Positions 1 through 7,231 of a stretch of 64,000 bases of DNA are shown here, piece by piece (the stretch's first letter is position 1; each line of letters starts with the position of its first letter). The position numbers were made by a program, and so were the translations under genes. Origin of the DNA: CAWJMD01 sp963700925 (GTDB taxonomy: Bacteria; Actinomycetota; Actinomycetes; Actinomycetales; CAWJMD01); contig OY969553.1 of NCBI GenBank assembly GCA_963700925.1, forward strand, positions 3,596,001 to 3,660,000, written 5' to 3'. Below the pieces are notes generated by a model that ran no database searches, had not been told where the DNA came from, and worked only from the letters and a program-made list of their open reading frames with translations.

Positions 1-2
1 AC

Positions 3-1064
3 ACCGGCAACGTGCGCATGTCCCAGCGCCTGGAGCTCGTGCGCGCGCGTGGCCTCCCCGAAGAGCTGGCCGCGTTCGCCGCGGAGGCGGTCGCGCACTG
101 GACGGGGGCGCCGGTGCATGCGCACGCCGTTGCCGCCGGTTTCTGCGCCCGCGCAGGCGATCTCGAGTCGGCAAGACACCACGTGGCCGCTGTGAGAGAC
201 CTCGGAACGTGGCGGGCCGACCGGTCGTACCTCTGGTCGGTGTTCGTGCGAGAGCTCGCCGTGGCCGCCGTGGCCCTCGACGACCGGACGCTGTGCGCGG
301 AGCTGCTCGAGGACCTGCAGCCGCTCGTGGGCACGTGCGGGGTGAACGGTGCGGTCGTCGCGTTCGCGGGGTGCCACTCGCACACAGCCGGGCGACTGGC
401 CGCCGCACTGGGAGATGCCGGGCTGGCCCGTACCATGCTCGAGGATGCATGTCTGGTCTACGAGCGCCTCGGTGCTGCGTCCCTGGCCGAGGCACGGGCC
501 GACCTCGCTGAGGTTGGCGAAGCGACCGTAGCCGCGGGAGCCGCGCTGCGTCGACGGGGCCCGGTCTGGGAGGTGACGTACGCCGGGCGGACGGCTGCCG
601 TCGGACACTGCAAAGGGCTGTTGGACATCGCCCACCTGGTTCGCCGGCCCGGGGCCGACCTGCACGTGCTCGACCTCGTGCAGTCCGGCGTCCGATCGGA
701 TCCGGCCGGCGAGGTACTCGACCGCACCGCGCTGTCGGCCTACCGGCAGAGGTTGGCCACGCTCTCAGACGAGCGCGAGGACGCCGAAAGTCGTTCGGAC
801 GACGCGAAGCTGCGCACGCTCGACGAGGAGCACGATGCGCTCCTCGCCGAGCTGCGGCACGGGACCGGGCTGGGCGGGCGGGCACGTGAGTTCGCCAACC
901 ATCCGGCCGAGCGCGCGCGCAAGGCGGTCACCGCACGGATCCGCGACGCCGTCCGGCGCGTCGGGGAGGCACACCCCGAGCTCGGTGCGCACCTCGACCG
1001 AGAGCTCGTCACCGGGGTCCGCTGCCGGTACCGAGGTGCCGAGCGCTGGGAGGTCGAGGTCTGA
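3..1064 (+). CDS. C-terminal part of a large AAA/LuxR-type regulator (5' truncated by window)
   Basis: The frame is open from the window edge, so the start lies outside. The visible ~350 residues look like the C-terminal end of the long actinobacterial ATP-binding regulators: helical TPR-like sequence first, then a small domain with WEVTYAG, KGLLDIAHLV and HVLDLV (about residues 190-225). A charged coiled coil follows (about 240-280), then GLGGRAREF and a basic segment RKAVTARIRDAVRR. In that family an N-terminal STAND/AAA ATPase precedes this region; it is not visible here. The protein is probably cytoplasmic. It converges on rtcB with a 23 nt gap. The family call rests on resemblance of the tail only, so the function is uncertain. 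Confidence 0.55.
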   Translation, partial: TGNVRMSQRLELVRARGLPEELAAFAAEAVAHWTGAPVHAHAVAAGFCARAGDLESARHHVAAVRDLGTWRADRSYLWSVFVRELAVAAVALDDRTLCAELLEDLQPLVGTCGVNGAVVAFAGCHSHTAGRLAAALGDAGLARTMLEDACLVYERLGAASLAEARADLAEVGEATVAAGAALRRRGPVWEVTYAGRTAAVGHCKGLLDIAHLVRRPGADLHVLDLVQSGVRSDPAGEVLDRTALSAYRQRLATLSDEREDAESRSDDAKLRTLDEEHDALLAELRHGTGLGGRAREFANHPAERARKAVTARIRDAVRRVGEAHPELGAHLDRELVTGVRCRYRGAERWEVEV

Positions 1065-1087
1065 GACGCGTTCGGCGCGAGGCGATC

Positions 1088-2254
1088 TCAGTCGCCCTTG
1101 ACGTTGACGATCTGTCGCAGCACGTGGCGAACCTCGACCAGGTCGGCGGCGTCAGCCATCACACGGTCAATGTCCTTGTAGGCCTGCGGGATCTCGTCGA
1201 CGAACGCATCGGTGTCGCGGTACTCGATGCCCGCCATCGCCGTACGCAGCTGCTCGTGCGTGAAGGTCTTGCGGGCCTTGGAACGCGAGTACTCCCGGCC
1301 GGCGCCGTGCGGGCTGGAGTTCAGCGCCACCGGGTTGCCGCGGCCGACCACGACGTACGAGGCCGTGCCCATCGACCCGGGGATCAGGCCGGGCTCGCCC
1401 TCACGGGCCGAGATGGCACCCTTGCGCGACAGCCAGACGTTCCTGCCGAAGTGCTTCTCCCGCTCGGTGAAGTTGTGGTGACAGTTCACCTCCTCGACGC
1501 GCTGCACCTCCTCGCCCGTCCACGCCTGCATGCAGGAGACGACCCGGTCCATCATCTCCTCGCGGTTGAGCAGGGCGAAGTGCTGGGCCCAGCGCAGCTC
1601 ACGGATGTAGGTCCAGAACTCCTCGGTGCCCTCGGCCAGGTACGCCAGGTCGGGGTCCGGCAGCGAGATCCACCACTTCTGGCACAGGTCGCGCGCCACC
1701 TTGATGTGGTGCGTGGCGATCTTGTTGCCCACACCGCGGCTGCCCGAGTGCAGGAACAGCCACACGCGGTCGGTCTCGTCGACGGTCACCTCGATGAAGT
1801 GGTTGCCCGAGCCGAGGGTGCCCAGCTGCAGGCGCCAGTTGCCAGCGTACCTGTCCGGGTCGAAGCCGGCCTTCTCAGCCCGCTTCTCCAGGTCTGAGAT
1901 CCGCACGGCCGCAGTCTCACTCACCTCGGTGTTGTACTTGCCCGCAGACAGCGGCACTGCAGCCTCGATGGCCTCGCGAAGGTGGCGCCTGTCGGACGGG
2001 AGGTCATCGACCTGCCACTGGGTGCGGACGGCGATCATGCCGCACCCGATGTCGACGCCCACGGCGGCAGGCATGATCGCACCGAGGGTGGGGATCACCG
2101 AGCCGACGGTCGCGCCCTTGCCCAGGTGGGCGTCGGGCATCAGAGCCACGTGCGGGTGGACGAACGGCATCGACGAGGTGGTGACGGCCTGCGCACGCGT
2201 GCCCTCGTCGAGGATGCTCGCCCAGTTCAGCAGGCGAGGGTTGATCTTCTCCAT
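1088..2254 (-). CDS. rtcB: RNA-splicing ligase RtcB
   Basis: RtcB joins 2',3'-cyclic phosphate (or 3'-phosphate) and 5'-OH RNA ends using GTP and Mn2+, in tRNA or RNA repair. The 388 residues carry the active-site set: DIGCGM (68-73, metal-binding Cys71), GSGNHFIEV (148-156), HSGSRG (169-174), NCHHNFTER (257-265) and SPHGAGREYSRSKA (314-327), whose His316 is the expected guanylylated histidine. Length fits the short bacterial RtcB type. I chose ATG 2254 because homology begins at MEKINPRLLNW and a -10-like GACACT lies exactly 6 nt upstream. The frame is also open further upstream into the acetyltransferase gene (see findings). No archease or RtcA is nearby. Confidence 0.93.
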   Translation of the reverse strand: MEKINPRLLNWASILDEGTRAQAVTTSSMPFVHPHVALMPDAHLGKGATVGSVIPTLGAIMPAAVGVDIGCGMIAVRTQWQVDDLPSDRRHLREAIEAAVPLSAGKYNTEVSETAAVRISDLEKRAEKAGFDPDRYAGNWRLQLGTLGSGNHFIEVTVDETDRVWLFLHSGSRGVGNKIATHHIKVARDLCQKWWISLPDPDLAYLAEGTEEFWTYIRELRWAQHFALLNREEMMDRVVSCMQAWTGEEVQRVEEVNCHHNFTEREKHFGRNVWLSRKGAISAREGEPGLIPGSMGTASYVVVGRGNPVALNSSPHGAGREYSRSKARKTFTHEQLRTAMAGIEYRDTDAFVDEIPQAYKDIDRVMADAADLVEVRHVLRQIVNVKGD

Positions 2255-3099
2255 GTGATGAGTGTCGCGGTCCGAAACCCGTTGTGACGAATGACTTCCT
2301 GGATTGCGGACGGAACCGGCTCGACGGTGGACGAGCTCGAGCGTCGTCCCGACCCGGAACTGGTCCGCTCCCGCGCCGAGAAGGCCTCGAGCCGCGCGGT
2401 TGGTGTCGGCGATCTCGGCGCGCATGATCCGGTGACCACGGTCGTGCAGGACCTCGAGAACGCGCAGCAGGAGGGCGTGCGTGACCCTGGTGCGCCGGTG
2501 CGCAGGCAGCACCCAGACCAGGCCGAGCCGTGGCGTGAGACCACCCATCCAGACGCGGCCAGGCCGACGTGCTCGCCGGTGCTTCGCTCGACGGCGGCCA
2601 GGTAGGTGTCACGGTCGAAGTCGGCGCCGAACGTCTCGGCCAGGAAGTCCTCTCGACGCCACCGCCAGCCTGCCGAACCGGGTACGTCGTCACGCAGCTT
2701 CTCGTCGAGGTGACGCAGCCGGTCGAGGTCGCAGTCAGCGGCGCTGACCAGGTCGACGGTGTCGGGCGGCGGCAGGCGCCGCAGGCCCAGAGCCGCCCAG
2801 TCCGTGGGGATCTCATACAGGTCCTCGCGGCGGCTGAGCACGAAGCCGGCGCCATCGAGCCACTCGAGCTCCGCCACCTCGGCGGCGTCCACCTCCGCGT
2901 ACAAGTCGACGTCCAGCCGCTGCGACGCCTCGGCGACCATCGCCGACCAGCTCGCGGGGTGCTCTGGTGAGAAGAGGGCGAGACGGCGTGAGTCAGGACG
3001 CGTCAGCACGCGCAGCTCACCGACGGGTGCACCGTCGCGGCCGGCGACGAAGACGTCGCCGTCCCGTCTCACCTCGAAGGACGGCGGCGCTTCAGACAT
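2255..3099 (-). pseudogene. GNAT-family N-acetyltransferase, interrupted by a one-base frameshift
   Basis: The protein starts MSEAPPSFEVRRDG at ATG 3099, whose A is also the last base of the upstream DUF3515 stop (TGATG), implying translational coupling. The first frame runs to about GEHVGLA (near 2557). The GNAT core then continues in another frame from VWMGGLTPRLGLVWVL (about 2554 down), with the acetyl-CoA-binding strand and the late DTNRAARGLL helix. Adding one C after GCC at 2559-2557 would give GLARVWMGG, a normal GNAT motif 4 strand. As written, the gene is broken; this could be a true mutation or a sequencing error. After the shift no stop occurs before rtcB. The substrate is unknown. 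Confidence 0.8.
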
Positions 3100-3545
3100 C
3101 ACAGACACCGCCGCTCGGCCACGGTGAGGTCCGCGGCGCTGCTGATGGCAGCCAGCACGACGTCGACCTCCTCGGGACTCGTTCCGGGCAGGCGCAGCTC
3201 GACCGCCGGAACGCGTCCGTAGGTGGTGTAGACGGTGTCGCCGGAGTCCTCGCGCAGCACCCAGTCGACCTCGCCGACCGTGAGGCAGGGGTCGGTGGTT
3301 GGGCCGAGCGGGTCCACACCGCAACGCATCTCGACGGGTGGTTCCCCCCAGGCAGCCGTCGACTGGCCCGTCGTCTCGCGGCGCGTGTCACCTCGCAGCT
3401 CGGTCGGCAGGCGCACCAGCACCTCTGCGCAGAGCGGGTCCGAGGCGCTGGGGCCGGCCTCCACGGTCGCCGGCCGCGCGCATCCGGGCAGGGTCAGCAC
3501 CACGAGGACTGTCAACGCAGACGACAGCGCCAGGGCCGACGGCAC
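3099..3545 (-). CDS. DUF3515 family lipoprotein
   Basis: A small secreted protein of unknown function, common in actinobacteria. Starting at GTG 3545 gives a basic and hydrophobic leader and the lipobox LPGC about 20 residues in, so it is probably lipid-anchored outside the membrane. The mature part has conserved-looking Cys pairs (CAEVL, MRCGVD, DPCLTVGEV, ERRCL) and Trp/Tyr-rich strands (VDWVLRE, TVYTTYGR). The frame is open further upstream, but that sequence belongs to the Lrp-like gene in another frame. Its stop overlaps the acetyltransferase start by one base. The family call is from overall resemblance. No enzyme motif is visible. Confidence 0.7.
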   Translation of the reverse strand: MPSALALSSALTVLVVLTLPGCARPATVEAGPSASDPLCAEVLVRLPTELRGDTRRETTGQSTAAWGEPPVEMRCGVDPLGPTTDPCLTVGEVDWVLREDSGDTVYTTYGRVPAVELRLPGTSPEEVDVVLAAISSAADLTVAERRCL

Positions 3546-3604
3546 ACGTCGGGCCCTGGCGCTGAAGGCGTCCGGTGGGTTCGGGGTGGTGGTGTGGACT
3601 CGCG

Positions 3605-3838
3605 TCAGGCGTGCACCACCGTGCAGGTCACCGTCCGAGTGATGCCCGGGACGCCTTGGATCTTGGACATCACCAGTGGGCCGAGCTCCTCGACACTGGC
3701 CGCCTCCACCCTCACGATCACGTCGTACGGGCCTGTGACGTCCTCGGCCATCACGACTCCCTGCAGCGCGCCGATGGCCTCGGCCACTGATGCCGCCTTG
3801 CCGACCTCGGTCTGGACGAGTACGTAGGCCTGCACCAC
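3605..3838 (-). CDS. Lrp/AsnC ligand-binding (RAM) domain protein
   Basis: A 77-residue stand-alone RAM domain: it begins MVQAYVLVQTEVGKA, has DVTGPYDVIVRVEA in the middle and IQGVPGITRTVTCTVVHA at the end. These are the beta-alpha-beta signatures of the effector-binding half of Lrp/AsnC regulators, without any DNA-binding helix-turn-helix. Such orphan domains oligomerise and bind amino acids; the role here is unknown. AGGAGG at 3852-3847 lies 8 nt before GTG 3838. Two neighbouring GTG codons (3841, 3835) are alternative starts. It is divergent from thiL and is followed, after a ~60 nt gap, by the lipoprotein gene. Confidence 0.85.
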   Translation of the reverse strand: MVQAYVLVQTEVGKAASVAEAIGALQGVVMAEDVTGPYDVIVRVEAASVEELGPLVMSKIQGVPGITRTVTCTVVHA

Positions 3839-3933
3839 CACGGGAACCTCCTGTGTGTCGACGGCGTCGTCTGTGCTCGGGCAGGCAGTGAGCCACTGGG
3901 AACCACTGGCACTGGCCTGCCGCGCCGTCACGC

Positions 3934-3939
3934 TACCGT
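3934..3939 (+). promoter_or_regulatory. Candidate -10 element of thiL
   Basis: TACCGT lies about 49 nt before the thiL start, in the divergent interval between the Lrp-like gene and thiL. It fits the actinobacterial TANNNT pattern. No convincing -35 was seen. Confidence 0.35.
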
Positions 3940-3987
3940 GTCGCGGCGGTACGACGGCAAGGGGACTTGCAAGGGGATGGTGCGCGG

Positions 3988-4992
3988 GTGACGAGTCGTG
4001 GCAAGGCATCCGGAGGCGCGACCTTCGCCGACGTCGGCGAGGCCGGACTGCTCGCGCAGATCCTGCCGCTGCTGCCGGAGGGTGCGGCGACCGCCGTGGG
4101 TCCCGGCGACGACGCCGCCGTGCTGGCCGCCCCCGACGGCCGGGTCGTGCTGACGACCGACGTGATGGTCGAGGGACGCGACTTCCGCCGCGAGTGGTCG
4201 AGCGCCGAGGACGTCGGGGCCAAGGCGGCAGCCCAGAACCTGGCGGACGTGGCCGCGATGGGAGCGGTCGCGACGGGGCTGGTCGTGTCGATCGTGGCGC
4301 CCCCCGACACCGAGGTCGAGTGGGCCCTTGGCCTGGTGCGTGGAGTGGCTCTCGGCTGCCAGGGAACCCAGGCCGGCGTCGTCGGGGGTGACCTGTCAGC
4401 GGGGTCGCAGATCGTCGTCTCGGTGACCGCACTCGGCGACCTCCAGGGACGAGCACCCGTCCTGCGGTCGGGAGCAAGGCCCGGCGATGTCGTCGCGGTT
4501 GCCGGCAGCCTCGGCCGCTCGGCTGCCGGGCTCGCGCTGCTGTCGTCGGGCCGAGCCGACCTGGCGCCGGACCTGGTCGACGCCCATCGCCGTCCGACAC
4601 CGCCGCTGTCGGCCGGACCCGCCGCCGCGCTGGCCGGCGCCACCGCCATGATCGACGTCAGCGACGGGCTGCTGCGCGACCTCGACCGGGTCGCCGAGGC
4701 GAGCGGCGTGTCGATCGACCTCGACGGCAGCGGTGGCCCGCTGGTGCGGCAGCGCGACACGCTGGCCCGCGCGGCGGACGCGCTGGACGCGGAGCCGGGC
4801 CAGGCATGGGAGTGGGTGCTGGCCGGTGGTGAGGACCACGCCCTGGCGGCCTGCTTCCCGCCTGAGTCAGCGCTGCCGACACCGTTCGAAGCGGTCGGGA
4901 CGGTGGTGCCGCGGATCGAGGGACGGTCGCTGGTCGAGGTGGACGGCGCCGCCCGTCCCCGCGTGAGCGGCTGGGACCACTTCGGGGGCTGA
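3988..4992 (+). CDS. thiL: Thiamine-monophosphate kinase
   Basis: ThiL phosphorylates thiamine monophosphate to thiamine diphosphate with ATP, the last step of cofactor synthesis. The 334 residues show the PurM/ThiL fold motifs: GPGDDAAV (38-45), LTTDVMVEG, KAAAQNLADVAAMGA, GGDLSAG, IDVSDGLLRDL and LAGGEDHALAACF. GTG 3988 was chosen because it is the last start before conserved sequence and follows the purine-rich AAGGGGATGG. An upstream TTG at 3967 is in frame but less likely. The gene converges on rpmB across a hairpin. Confidence 0.95.
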   Translation: MTSRGKASGGATFADVGEAGLLAQILPLLPEGAATAVGPGDDAAVLAAPDGRVVLTTDVMVEGRDFRREWSSAEDVGAKAAAQNLADVAAMGAVATGLVVSIVAPPDTEVEWALGLVRGVALGCQGTQAGVVGGDLSAGSQIVVSVTALGDLQGRAPVLRSGARPGDVVAVAGSLGRSAAGLALLSSGRADLAPDLVDAHRRPTPPLSAGPAAALAGATAMIDVSDGLLRDLDRVAEASGVSIDLDGSGGPLVRQRDTLARAADALDAEPGQAWEWVLAGGEDHALAACFPPESALPTPFEAVGTVVPRIEGRSLVEVDGAARPRVSGWDHFGG

Positions 4993-5006
4993 GCGCGACA
5001 GCACGA

Positions 5007-5034
5007 AGGGCCGGTCCCTGTCGGGAGCCGGCCC
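5007..5034. terminator. Bidirectional hairpin between thiL and rpmB
   Basis: AGGGCCGG-TCCC, a TGTC loop, then GGGA-GCCGGCCCT form a long GC-rich stem between convergent genes. It lacks a T-tract in either direction, as is usual for actinobacterial terminators. Confidence 0.65.
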
Positions 5035-5067
5035 TCGGTGGGTCAGACAGTCACGTCAGAAGGGTGG

Positions 5068-5253
5068 TCAGCGAGTGACCTTGCCCGCCTTGATGCAGGA
5101 GGTGCAGACGTCCAGGCGCTTCGGGGTGCCACCGACGACCGCGCGGACGCGCTGGATGTTGGGGTTCCATCGACGCGACGTGCGACGGTGCGAGTGCGAG
5201 ATGGAGTTGCCGAAGCTCGGCTTCTTGCCGCAGACCTCGCAGTTGGCAGCCAC
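5068..5253 (-). CDS. rpmB: 50S ribosomal protein L28
   Basis: A small basic large-subunit ribosomal protein of 61 residues, starting MAANCEVCGKKPSFGN and continuing SHSHRRTSRRWNPNIQ, with CTSCIKAGKV at the end. The two Cys-x2-Cys pairs (CEVC, CTSC) mark the zinc-containing (C+) form. Actinobacteria often also carry a zinc-free paralogue for zinc limitation, not present here. GTG 5253 has a clear AAGGAGA 7 nt upstream. The gene is monocistronic, divergent from the DAK2 gene, and ends at the hairpin shared with thiL. Confidence 0.96.
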   Translation of the reverse strand: MAANCEVCGKKPSFGNSISHSHRRTSRRWNPNIQRVRAVVGGTPKRLDVCTSCIKAGKVTR

Positions 5254-5346
5254 GGGAGTTCTCCTTGCATGTTGCAGCGGTGACACCGGCGGCAGCCGGG
5301 TCGGCGGTTCGGGTGGGTACACCCGGACGCGCCGGGCAACCGGAAC

Positions 5347-5376
5347 AGACTAGCCGAGCCTGGCACGCCCGCCCAA
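5347..5376 (-). promoter_or_regulatory. Candidate promoter of rpmB
   Basis: On the minus strand, TTGGGC (5376-5371) and TAGTCT (5352-5347) are separated by 18 nt and lie about 95 nt before the rpmB start. Both hexamers fit the housekeeping consensus loosely. Confidence 0.5.
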
Positions 5377-5496
5377 ATGCCGGGTTCGTGCCCCCGGCTG
5401 TGAGTGCGTCCTGCGCGGCGTCCGGGCTACGTGATGGGATGTGCGCTCAGGCCGGCACGACGACCAGCACGCCGATCGAGGGACGAGGGAGCCGAC

Positions 5497-7206
5497 ATGG
5501 GCAGTGACTCGCTCGACGCCGAGCTCGCGCGCCGCTGGCTCGACCTCGCCCTCGACGGGCTGCACCGCGACCGCGAGGCCATCGACTCTCTCAACGTGTA
5601 CCCGGTACCGGACGGCGACACCGGCACGAACCTGCACCTCACCCTGCAGCGCGCCTGCGAGGCGGTCGACGACGTGGACGCCGACGCGAGCCTGCCCGCT
5701 GTCGCCGACGCCGCAGCCACCGGCGCCCTGCTGGGCGCTCGCGGTAACTCGGGCATCATCACCAGCCAGCTGTTGCGGGGATGGGCCGACGCCATCGCGG
5801 CGTCCGGACGGGACACCGCCGACGTGGACACGATCACGGATGCCTTCCACCGTGCGGACGAGCAGGCGTGGGCCGCTGTGGAGACTCCCGTCGAGGGCAC
5901 GATCCTGTCGCTCTCACGTGCTGCAGCGCTGGCTGCGGCCACCGCCCGTGACGGCGGTGACGACCTGCCTGCCCTGCTGCGAGCGGTCACCGACGCCGCG
6001 CAGGAGGCGCTGGAGGCCACCACCGGGCAGCTCGACGTGCTGGCCGAGGCCGGAGTGGTCGATGCCGGCGGTGCCGGTCTGGTGGTCATCCTCGAGGCAC
6101 TCGTCGCAGCCGTCACCGACACCGAGCCACAGCGCCTCGCGTTCGCCGGCGTCGGCCCGGTGCCGCTCGACCAGACCTGCCCGGACCTCTCCCCGGGCGG
6201 TCCGGCGTTCGAGGTGATGTACCTGCTGGACGTCGTGACCGCGCCTGACGGCGCGGGCGACGCCGCGGTGGCGGAGCTGCGTGCCGAGCTCGCGCCCCTC
6301 GGCGACTCGCTCGTCGTGGTCGGGGGGTCCGGCCTGTGGAACGTGCACATCCACGTGGACGACGCGGGCGCTGCCGTCGAGGCGGGGATGCGTTGCGGGC
6401 GGCCGCACCGCATCCGCATCACGCACCTGGCTTCCGGGGAGCCGACTCGGGCGTCGGACGGTGAGCCCGGCGCAGGCGCCGAGGTGATCGCGGCCGACCG
6501 CGTGGGCGAGACGGGCGGCGCGGGGCGTGCGGCGCCCGACCCCGACAGCATCGGTGTGGTCGCCTGGGCGGCGGGACCCGGTCTCGCGCAAGTGTTTTCC
6601 GACGCCGGGGTGATCCCGGTCGTGGGCAAGGGTGGCCACCGGGCGTCGACCGAGGAAGTGCTCGCGGCCGTGCGGGACGCCGGCACCGCCTCCGTCGTCG
6701 TGCTCCCCAACGACACCGACACGCTCGCGGTCGCGCGGGCAGCGGCCGAGGCCGGGCGGCGCGAGGGGATCCGCGTCACCGTCGTGCCGACGCGCGCCCA
6801 GGTGCAGGGACTGGCGGCGGCCGCCGTCCACGACCCGCAGGCCAGCCTGGAGCAGGACGTGGCCCTGATGTCGGCCGCCGCAGGCGGAACGCGCCATGGC
6901 GCCGTCACCGTGGCCGCGCGGGAGGCGATCACGATGGCGGGCCGCTGCGTGCCCGGTGACGTGCTCGGGGTGATCGACGGCGACTTCGCCCTGATCGGTG
7001 ACGACGTCACCGCGGTGGCGCTCCAGGTCACCGAGCGACTGCTCGGCGGCGGAGGAGAGCTGGTGACGCTGGTCCTCGGCGACGGCTGCCCCGACGGGCT
7101 GGTCGAGGCGGTGCAGGCGGCGGTTCGCAGCGCGCACTGGGAGGTCGAGGTCCACGTGGTCGACGGCGGGCAGGCGCGGTACCCCGTCCTCGTCGGCGTG
7201 GAGTAG
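5497..7206 (+). CDS. DAK2-domain protein, FakA/YloV-like fatty acid kinase subunit
   Basis: This family resembles the ATP-binding subunit that phosphorylates fatty acids held by a FakB (DegV) partner in Firmicutes; the actinobacterial role is less defined. The N-terminal DhaL-like domain has NVYPVPDGDTGTNLHLT (33-49), with the Mg/ATP-binding aspartates, and GARGNSGIITSQLLRG. Middle and C-terminal domains contain VIPVVGKGGHRAST, LPNDTDT and a DegV-like end. ATG 5497 follows GAGGGAG at good spacing, giving 569 residues. An upstream in-frame start lies in sequence without family similarity. It precedes recG by 25 nt and is probably co-transcribed, an arrangement also seen in other Gram-positive bacteria. 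Confidence 0.85.
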   Translation: MGSDSLDAELARRWLDLALDGLHRDREAIDSLNVYPVPDGDTGTNLHLTLQRACEAVDDVDADASLPAVADAAATGALLGARGNSGIITSQLLRGWADAIAASGRDTADVDTITDAFHRADEQAWAAVETPVEGTILSLSRAAALAAATARDGGDDLPALLRAVTDAAQEALEATTGQLDVLAEAGVVDAGGAGLVVILEALVAAVTDTEPQRLAFAGVGPVPLDQTCPDLSPGGPAFEVMYLLDVVTAPDGAGDAAVAELRAELAPLGDSLVVVGGSGLWNVHIHVDDAGAAVEAGMRCGRPHRIRITHLASGEPTRASDGEPGAGAEVIAADRVGETGGAGRAAPDPDSIGVVAWAAGPGLAQVFSDAGVIPVVGKGGHRASTEEVLAAVRDAGTASVVVLPNDTDTLAVARAAAEAGRREGIRVTVVPTRAQVQGLAAAAVHDPQASLEQDVALMSAAAGGTRHGAVTVAAREAITMAGRCVPGDVLGVIDGDFALIGDDVTAVALQVTERLLGGGGELVTLVLGDGCPDGLVEAVQAAVRSAHWEVEVHVVDGGQARYPVLVGVE

Positions 7207-7231
7207 TCGGCTTGGAGCCGGTGTGGAGTAG

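Noticed and set aside
1124..1897. Long plus-strand open frame opposite rtcB
   Set aside because: It is the shadow of rtcB: no family motifs, and reading frames opposite GC-rich genes are commonly open.
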